This document shows positions 35,331 to 41,586 of a DNA stretch of 64,000 nucleotides, piece after piece. The DNA comes from Myxococcales bacterium (GTDB lineage Bacteria; Myxococcota_A; Polyangia; Polyangiales; Polyangiaceae). The stretch lies in NCBI GenBank assembly GCA_016706225.1, contig JADJKB010000008.1, positions 372,001 to 436,000 on the forward strand. Reading direction: 5' to 3'. Positions within the stretch are counted from its first letter, which is position 1; each line of letters starts with the position of its first letter. A model generated the notes under the pieces. That model saw only the letters and a list, made by a program, of their open reading frames with translations, was not told where the DNA came from and ran no database searches. The position numbers and the translations under genes are program-made.

Positions 35331-36615
35331 ACCAGGCAAGCTCTTCGCTGTCGGCCTGGCGGGCGCCGTCGCTCTCTGGCCGTCGAGCGCGAGTGCCTTC
35401 GTGCTCGCTGAAGACGAGCTCGAGGAGACCAGCACCGAGCTCGGCGCCGTCGTCCGAACGTTCGGTTTCGTGATGGCCGGGCCGACGCTCGATCCGCCCT
35501 TCAACCTCGAAGACGCGAGCCCCGCGTCGACGACTGTAGTGGACATCCGCCCGTACTTTTCCTACCGCACGCCGGATCTGAAACTCACCCTGCATCAGTC
35601 GCTGATCAGCATCACCCGCTCCCACGCGAGCCTCGCGCTGTCGCCGCTCGGGCGCGGGACCTCGCCGCCACGTTTCCTGCCGCTCCGCTGGACTGCCCGC
35701 GACGACCCGACCGCAACGCTCGCTACCGAGACGGAGTGGGCCTACGCAGCGTGGCTCGCTGGCAGCGTGACGATCAGCGTGGGCCGGCAGCCGGTGAGCT
35801 TGGGGCGCGGTCGCATCTGGCGCCCCTGGGACGTCGTGTCGAGCTTCTCGCTGACCGAGGTCGACACCGAGTACAAGCCCGGCGTCGACGCCGCTCGTTT
35901 CGACTTCAGCCCGTCGTCGTCGACCACGCTGAGTGTGATTGCCGCCGCGGGGGAACGACAGCGTGACGACGACTTCCAGGCCGACCTCGCCGGCTCGGCC
36001 TTCGTCGGGCGATTCGTGCACGGTTTCGGCCGCACGGAGCTGGGCGTGCTCGTGGGTTTGGTGCGACAAGATGCCGTGCTCGGCTGGAGCGCGCAGTGGG
36101 ATCTCGACGTGTTCGATCTCTACGCTGAGGTCAGCGCAACCTGGCTGCGGGAGGAGAGCGCGGTGTCGCCCGCCGTGAGCGAGCGGAAGACCGCGGTGCC
36201 GCGCGCGCTGCTCGGTGCGACGATTGCGCCAGGCGAACACTGGAAGCTCGTGCCCGAGGTCTACTACGATGGCTTCGGAGCGCGGCACCCGAAGGACTAC
36301 CTGGCCATCGCTCTCAGCGAGCGGGTGGCCTTGGGTGAGCAGGTCGTGCTCGGGAATCTCTACAGCGGTGCGGCCCTCGAGTTCGAGGCGCATCCACTCG
36401 TGCACCTGACCGCGCTCGGTATCACCAACCTGCTCGACCCGAGTGCGCTCGCTTCGCTCTCGTGTCGTTATGATCTGGGCAAGAACACGCGGCTGATCGC
36501 CGGTGGTTACGTGCCGCTCGGTCCGCGCCCGGACGAGAATACGGTATTCGTGCCCAAGAGTGAGTTCGGACTGTTTCCGTACTTTGGCTTCGTCGAGCTC
36601 GGCGTCGTGATGTGA
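35320..36615 (+). CDS. predicted outer-membrane protein of the ABC exporter operon
   Basis: 431 residues with a signal peptide (cleavage after ASA). A body of alternating amphipathic strands follows (DIRPYFSYRTPDLKLTLHQS, VTISVGRQPVSLGRG, WDLDVFDLYAEVSATWL), suggesting a beta-barrel similar in style to alginate-export/DUF1302-like proteins. The phrase GRQPVSLGRGRIWRPWD is typical of such barrels. It overlaps the ATPase gene by 11 bases. With the LolA-like carrier, two permeases and ATPase it could complete a route from inner to outer membrane. Confidence 0.72.
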   Translation: MRLEPGKLFAVGLAGAVALWPSSASAFVLAEDELEETSTELGAVVRTFGFVMAGPTLDPPFNLEDASPASTTVVDIRPYFSYRTPDLKLTLHQSLISITRSHASLALSPLGRGTSPPRFLPLRWTARDDPTATLATETEWAYAAWLAGSVTISVGRQPVSLGRGRIWRPWDVVSSFSLTEVDTEYKPGVDAARFDFSPSSSTTLSVIAAAGERQRDDDFQADLAGSAFVGRFVHGFGRTELGVLVGLVRQDAVLGWSAQWDLDVFDLYAEVSATWLREESAVSPAVSERKTAVPRALLGATIAPGEHWKLVPEVYYDGFGARHPKDYLAIALSERVALGEQVVLGNLYSGAALEFEAHPLVHLTALGITNLLDPSALASLSCRYDLGKNTRLIAGGYVPLGPRPDENTVFVPKSEFGLFPYFGFVELGVVM

Positions 36616-36662
36616 GGCCCTGACTTGCTTCCCCCCCGCAGCTCGGCTTGTCTCGCTTCGGC

Positions 36663-37379
36663 ATGGCGCGCAGACAATCGAGCGAAGGGTTCACGGGATT
36701 TGCGGATCCGAAGTTCTTTCGCGATCTCGCCAAGCACCAGTCGCGGGACTGGTTCAACGCGAACAAGTCCGTCTACGACGAGGGTTTCGCCAAACCCATG
36801 AGCCACTTGCTCTCGGAGCTGTCGAAGAAGCTCGACCGCTCGTATCCGGACTGTGAGCTCGGCGAGCCGAAGGTCTTTCGCTTGCACCGCGACGTGCGCT
36901 TCTCGAAGGACAAGTCTCCGTACAAGACCCACGTCTCCGGGCTCATTCCGGTGAAGCTCGGCGCGGGCCGGGTGACCGAGACTCCCGCGGCGCTCTATCT
37001 ACAGCTGGGCTTCGAGGCGGCGAGCGGAAAGTACACGAGCATGGCGGGCGCCGGGCTCTACATGATGGATCCTGCGCAGCTCGAGAAGTTTCGGAAGGGC
37101 CTGCTGGACGACAAACGTGGCGCGGAGGTCGCGCGCATCGTGAAGGCACTCGGCAAGAAGGGCGCGGAGCTCGAGGCGGGAGGACGGCTGAAGAACGCAC
37201 CCCGCGGCGTCGACCCGTCGCACCCCCGGGCGGAGCTGCTCAAGCTCAAGGGCCTGGTGGCGATGTTCGGAGACCTTCCGGCCAGCGCAATCAAGAGCCA
37301 CGCGCTCGTCGACTGGCTCCTCGAACGCGGGAAAGCTTGCGCGCCGCTCGTGCGCTGGCTCACCTGGCAGACGCGCTGA
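36663..37379 (+). CDS. DUF2461-family protein
   Basis: 238 residues: GFADPKFFRDLAKHQSRDWF near the start, then FRLHRDVRFSKDKSPYKTHV and ALYLQLGF. These are the conserved lines of DUF2461 (TIGR02453). Cytosolic, function unknown in the family. The ATG at 36663 is preferred; a TTG at 36648 is possible. It follows the exporter operon after 47 bases with a run of seven C in between, so cotranscription is uncertain. Confidence 0.85.
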   Translation: MARRQSSEGFTGFADPKFFRDLAKHQSRDWFNANKSVYDEGFAKPMSHLLSELSKKLDRSYPDCELGEPKVFRLHRDVRFSKDKSPYKTHVSGLIPVKLGAGRVTETPAALYLQLGFEAASGKYTSMAGAGLYMMDPAQLEKFRKGLLDDKRGAEVARIVKALGKKGAELEAGGRLKNAPRGVDPSHPRAELLKLKGLVAMFGDLPASAIKSHALVDWLLERGKACAPLVRWLTWQTR

Positions 37380-37425
37380 CAGCGGGCTCCTGGGCGCGTT
37401 CGGCGCACGCGAGCCGCAGCGCGCC

Positions 37426-37558
37426 TCAGCCGCCGTTCCCGCCGTCGTACAGCGTGCCGAGCTCGATCACCCGCAGCTTCGAGACCGGGATCTGATCCTT
37501 GATCTCGTAGGTGTCGAGCAGCCCGGCGCTCCACTTGGCCTGCGCGGCAGGTGAGCCG
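37426..37558 (-). pseudogene. coding-like fragment downstream of the LOG gene, possible frameshifted C-terminus
   Basis: In the frame one base off LOG, an open stretch ends at a stop at 37426-37428 and reads sensibly (AAQAKWSAGLLDTYEIKDQI, then a short acidic end DGGNGG). It has no start codon of its own. Removing one G from the G5 run (minus strand) near 37570-37574 joins it to the LOG protein, making about 242 residues. It is either a real C-terminal extension broken by a homopolymer error or a gene relic. Confidence 0.4.
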
Positions 37559-38155
37559 TCACGGCCCAGCGGGCCCCCTGAGCACGGCGCCGTCCAGGCG
37601 CGGCAGCTCCACCGCGCACAGCTGTTCGAGCAGTGCGTCGGGGTCGATGGCGGCTTGCAAGATCGGCCGGTGCTCGCGGCGGATGAAGCCGAGCTCGGCG
37701 CTCTCGTCGAGGAATGAGAGGAGCTTGTCGTAGAAGCCGTGCGCGTTGAGCAAACCCACGGGTTTCTCGTGGTAACCGAGCTGGGTCCAGGTGGTCACCT
37801 CGAAGATCTCTTCGAGCGTGCCCCAGCCTCCCGGCAGGGCGACGAACGCATCGCTGAGCTCGGCCATGCGGTGTTTGCGTTCGTGCATCGTTTCGACCAC
37901 GACGAGCTCGGTGACTCCGCGATGCCCCAGCTCGAGGTCGAGCAGCTTCTTCGGGATCACGCCGGTGACCTTGGCGCCGGCTTCGAGCGCGGCGTCGGCG
38001 AGGGCGCCCATCAACCCCACGCTGCCACCGCCGAAGACGACATCGAGCCCGCGTCGAGCCAGGCATCTTGCCATTGCACGCGCGACCTCGCGCCAGCGCT
38101 CGTCGACGCGGTTGCTCGAGGCGCAGTAGACACAGACCCGGCGGAGCTCTCTCAT
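37559..38155 (-). CDS. LOG-family protein (cytokinin riboside phosphoribohydrolase-like)
   Basis: 198 residues with the Rossmann-like LOG motifs GGGSVGLMG (residues 41-49), ETMHERKHRM and PGGWGTLEEIFE. The family hydrolyses nucleoside 5'-monophosphates to release a base and ribose phosphate; in bacteria the natural substrate is often AMP or a cytokinin nucleotide. All catalytic residues (Arg and Glu of the PGGxGTxxE loop) are present. The normal length is near 190, so the gene is functional as it stands even if a C-terminal extension was lost. Confidence 0.88.
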   Translation of the reverse strand: MRELRRVCVYCASSNRVDERWREVARAMARCLARRGLDVVFGGGSVGLMGALADAALEAGAKVTGVIPKKLLDLELGHRGVTELVVVETMHERKHRMAELSDAFVALPGGWGTLEEIFEVTTWTQLGYHEKPVGLLNAHGFYDKLLSFLDESAELGFIRREHRPILQAAIDPDALLEQLCAVELPRLDGAVLRGPAGP

Positions 38156-38558
38156 CGCGTGCAGTGTAGGGCCCAGAGCCGCCGTGGCCTACCACCTGTC
38201 AACGGACTCTTGCCGAAAGTGTCAGCGCTGTCCGGGTCTAGACCTTAGTTCTCACCGGCCGGATCTCGCACTCCGGTCTCAGTGGCGGCTCGCGATCTTG
38301 TCCCTAGTTCCGGTGGCGAAAAAGCTGGATCATGTCGACCGCTTACACGAATGGATTGTGTTCGGCGCCAAAGGTGCGGTGGATGGCCGGGACGCGGGTG
38401 CCTCGTCCGGGGAATGCTTGTCATGACAAGCTCTTTGCGGACACGAGGAACCACCAGCGCGCGGCGGGAGAGCGTAAGGAGTGCGCAAGCGAGCGCGGAG
38501 CTTCGCCGCCGGCCCCCCGGCGGGCGTGGGCTAAGACCGCGCGCCTCGCCCGCGGCCT
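38156..38558. other. intergenic region containing one copy of a dispersed repeat
   Basis: 403 bp without a credible gene. The right part (38368-38533) is the long dispersed repeat. The left part, 38170-38360, shows no clear feature. Small open frames across it give Arg/Pro/Gly-rich products that also appear at the second copy, so they are repeat artefacts. Confidence 0.6.
38368..38533 (+). repeat. dispersed repeat, about 166 bp, copy 1
   Basis: Nearly identical in inverted orientation to 53515-53681, with about ten substitutions by eye. Landmarks: ATGGCCGGGACGCGGGTGCC, a perfect 16-bp palindrome GCTTGTCATGACAAGC (38417-38432), GAGGAACCACCAGCGCGC, and a CCGGCCCCCCGGCGGG end. Located in an intergenic space next to a lipoprotein gene end. 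Confidence 0.85.
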
Positions 38559-39749
38559 TCAGCGATCGCTGAACCGCCCTCGCGCGCCCCCGCACTCCGT
38601 GATGACCTCGCGCGCGGCGGCGGCGGGTGAGCGGGCGACGCCGGCGTCGTCCTTGCGTGGGTCCCAGCCCGTGATGCGCGCCACCGCTGCCAGCGGGTGC
38701 TCCAGCCGCCGTTCGAGCGTCGTCTTCTTCTGCGCCTCGTCCTTCTCTCGGTCGGCCTCCGCGAGCGCGTTCTCGATCACCTCGACCAGCGCGGGCACGA
38801 GCTCGGGTGTGCCCAGGTGCTCCGCCAGCGTGACGTAGCGTTCGCGGACCCACCATGCGTACTCGTCCTCGAAGCGGCGCGCCGCGGCGAGGAAACTTCG
38901 CACGAAGAAGTCCCGCTCGTCAGCGGTGATGGGTTTTGTGTCCAGGGCCACCTTCTCGAGCAGCGGGTGGAGGGCTGCCATCGCGGCTTGCACACCCAGG
39001 TAGCGTGGCTGCCCGCCGCTGTTCGGGTAGCCCGTGTAGTGGCGCGTCAAGCTGTGTTGTCCGTCGGTCATCCGGAGAAAATGGTGGAAGTTGCCGCTCG
39101 AGGTCGAGAACGAACGCCCCCAGAGCCCGTTCGGCAGCGGCGGCGGCTCGAGCTCGCGGACGTTGAGCGTGAGCGCAGGTCGGGCAAGCGAGAGTGCCGG
39201 CGTGAGCGCCCGCTCGCTGATGCGCCCGCGAAACAGGCGCACCGGGCTCCCACCTTCGGCGGAAGACCGGAAGTATCCCACCAGGCCGAGCCCCAGCGCG
39301 CTGTAGTCGGTGTCTTCCTTGTTGCGCGTCAGGCGCCAGAGCTCGAGGTTGCCGCCGTGCCCGTAGCCGGACTCGACCACGATCTCTTCGAGGTCCGAGA
39401 CGAGTGGGTCGCAGCCGAACGAGACCTCGACCACGCTACCTTTGACGGTCCGGTCGTAGGCCTTGATGATCTTCCTGGCGAGCGCCGCCTCGGCGCGCCG
39501 ATGGTCGACGCACGTCGCCGCCTCGTAGAGCTTGACGGGTGGCCGCGCCTTGGGCGGGCCGTCAGGGAGGCAACGATTGGGTCGCTGGGCTCGCGGCGGC
39601 GGGGAGGGCGAGAGCAGCGCAGCGGCCACGGGAGCCACGCCCACCGCTTGCGGGCTCGGACGCCCGGAAACTGCCAGCGACGCTCCGGGGTGAGCAGCGC
39701 AGCTCGCCGCAGAGACCGCCGCGAGAGCAGCCACGGATCGAGAAACCAT
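38559..39749 (-). CDS. lipoprotein of unknown function
   Basis: 396 residues from the ATG at 39749: hydrophobic leader with lipobox AASC, Pro/Ala-rich spacer, then a mostly charged globular region with no motif I can name. Notable segments are KLYEAATCVDHRRAE, VVEVSFGCDPLV and a helical, charged C-terminal third (EYAWWVRERYVTLAEHLG). Two Cys in the mature part could form a disulfide. The longer open frame up to 39848 adds an Arg-rich stretch and is not used. Divergent from the CoA-disulfide reductase. Confidence 0.65.
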   Translation of the reverse strand: MVSRSVAALAAVSAASCAAHPGASLAVSGRPSPQAVGVAPVAAALLSPSPPPRAQRPNRCLPDGPPKARPPVKLYEAATCVDHRRAEAALARKIIKAYDRTVKGSVVEVSFGCDPLVSDLEEIVVESGYGHGGNLELWRLTRNKEDTDYSALGLGLVGYFRSSAEGGSPVRLFRGRISERALTPALSLARPALTLNVRELEPPPLPNGLWGRSFSTSSGNFHHFLRMTDGQHSLTRHYTGYPNSGGQPRYLGVQAAMAALHPLLEKVALDTKPITADERDFFVRSFLAAARRFEDEYAWWVRERYVTLAEHLGTPELVPALVEVIENALAEADREKDEAQKKTTLERRLEHPLAAVARITGWDPRKDDAGVARSPAAAAREVITECGGARGRFSDR

Positions 39750-39928
39750 GCTCGATAGTAAGCGACGGGCGGGCGGAGTTCCGAGGAGCCGCCGACGGAA
39801 TGGCCGTCGCCCCGCCGATCCCAGCCAATTGCCGCGACGACGGCGCAAGGTCTGCGCCGTGCCCCAGCCCCTTCGGTGCCGTGCTCCATGACGCGAGCCC
39901 TCCGAGCAGCTACAGCGTGTGGCAGCCC

Positions 39929-41581
39929 ATGACTCGAAAGCGCATCCTGATCGTCGGCGGTGTGGCCGCCGGCGCCTCGTGTGCGGCCCGCGCGCGACGC
40001 CTCGACGAGAACGCCGAAATCATCGTGTTCGAGAAGGGACCCCACGTCTCCTTCGCGAACTGCGGACTGCCGTATCACGTCGGTGACGTGATACGCGACG
40101 AGAGCGCGCTGCTCCTGGTGAGCCCCGAGCGCTTCAAACAGCGCTTCGACATCGAAGTGCGGGTGCACAACCAGGTCATGCACGTCGACGCCGAGCAGCG
40201 AAAGGTCCGGGTGCGCCACGTGCAGACCGGAGAGGAATACGACGAGAGCTACGACGCGCTGGTTCTCGCCCCGGGCGCCAAGCCGCTGCGTCCCGCCATC
40301 CCGGGCATCGACCTGCCGGGGGTGTTCACACTTCGCACCGTGCCCGACACTCGCCGGCTCAGGGAATGGATCGACGCTCACCGCGCGCGCCGCGCCGTGG
40401 TCGTCGGTGCGGGGTTCGTCGGGCTCGAGGTCGCGGAGAACCTGGCGAAGCGCGGGCTGAAGGTGCAGATCATCGAGCGCGAGCCCCAGGTCCTGCCACC
40501 CTTCGATCCCGAGATGGCACGTCCCGTCGAGGACCACCTGCGCCAGAGCGGGGTTTCGCTCATCCTCGGGCACTCACTCGAGCGCATCGAAGCTCGAGGC
40601 GACGGGCTGGTCGTGGTCGTGTCCGGTGGACGAGAGCTCGAGGCGGATCTGGTGATCCTGGGACTGGGTGTAAAGCCCGAGGTCGGCCTGGCGGAGCAAG
40701 CGGGAGTTCTGCTGGGACCGCTCTCGGGCATCGCGGTCGATCGACACATGCGCACCAACCTGCCCGGGATCTGGGCTGCGGGTGACGCCGTCGAGGACAC
40801 CTGCTTCGTGACGGGGCGGCCGCGACTGATGCCGCTCGCCGGTCCTGCCAATCGGCAAGGGCGCATCGCGGCGGACGACGTCTGCGGTCGACCGACGGAG
40901 TTTCGCGGTGTGCAGGGAACGGTGGTGTGCGGGCTGTTCGGGCTGACCGTGGCGGCGACCGGCGCGAGCCAGAAGTGGATGGGGGAAGGGCATGACACCG
41001 AGGCGGTCTGGCTGCACCCCAACAACCACGTCGCGTATTACCCGGGGGCCGAGCCGATCCACCTCAAGCTGGTGTTCGCTCGCAAGGACGGCCGTGTGCT
41101 CGGTGCGCAGGCGGTGGGCAAGAGTGACGTCGAGAAGCGCATCGACGTGATCGCCATGGCCATTCAGCTCGGCGCCACGGTGTTCGATCTGGAGCAGGCC
41201 GAGCTGTGTTACGCGCCGCAATTCGGCGCCGCGAAGGATCCCGTGAACATCGCCGGCATGATCGCGGGCAACGTGCTGCGTGGAGACGTGGCGATGGCGC
41301 GCTGGAGTGAGGTGGGTCGTGCGGACGTCGTGCTCGTGGACGTGCGGGAACGCGACGAATTCGAGGCCGGCGCCGTGCCCGGAGCGCTGAGCGTTCCGCT
41401 CTCGGAGCTCAGGCAGCGCATCCCGGAGCTCGAGACCGTGCGCGAGCTCTGGGTGTACTGCCAGAGCGGCAAGCGTTCCTACGACGCCGCGCGGGCGCTC
41501 CAGCAGCGGGGCTTCGTCGTCCGGAACCTTCCGGGCGGTTACGAGAGTTATCGGCACCAGCTCGAGTCGCCACCGAGCTGA
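39929..41581 (+). CDS. CoA-disulfide reductase with C-terminal rhodanese domain
   Basis: 550 residues. N-terminal pyridine nucleotide-disulfide oxidoreductase: FAD motif ILIVGGVAAGASCAARARR, the single active Cys45 in SFANCGLPYHVG, NAD site VVVGAGFVGLEVAENL and GDAVEDT. The C-terminal rhodanese has VLVDVRERDEFEAGAVPGA and active loop Cys511 (CQSGKRS). Fused CoADR-RHD enzymes reduce CoA-persulfide, polysulfide or CoA disulfide with NAD(P)H. The start is the ATG at 39929 (MTRKRILIVGG); upstream frame is a shadow of the divergent lipoprotein. It ends 5 bases from the convergent Nfn fusion gene, another NAD(P)H/sulfur-type flavoprotein. Confidence 0.92.
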   Translation: MTRKRILIVGGVAAGASCAARARRLDENAEIIVFEKGPHVSFANCGLPYHVGDVIRDESALLLVSPERFKQRFDIEVRVHNQVMHVDAEQRKVRVRHVQTGEEYDESYDALVLAPGAKPLRPAIPGIDLPGVFTLRTVPDTRRLREWIDAHRARRAVVVGAGFVGLEVAENLAKRGLKVQIIEREPQVLPPFDPEMARPVEDHLRQSGVSLILGHSLERIEARGDGLVVVVSGGRELEADLVILGLGVKPEVGLAEQAGVLLGPLSGIAVDRHMRTNLPGIWAAGDAVEDTCFVTGRPRLMPLAGPANRQGRIAADDVCGRPTEFRGVQGTVVCGLFGLTVAATGASQKWMGEGHDTEAVWLHPNNHVAYYPGAEPIHLKLVFARKDGRVLGAQAVGKSDVEKRIDVIAMAIQLGATVFDLEQAELCYAPQFGAAKDPVNIAGMIAGNVLRGDVAMARWSEVGRADVVLVDVRERDEFEAGAVPGALSVPLSELRQRIPELETVRELWVYCQSGKRSYDAARALQQRGFVVRNLPGGYESYRHQLESPPS

Positions 41582-41586
41582 ACCGA

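Noticed and set aside
38332..38838. Open frames sharing similar products at the two 166-bp repeat copies
   Set aside because: The shared protein sequence is just translation of the repeat DNA, in intergenic space, without ribosome sites.
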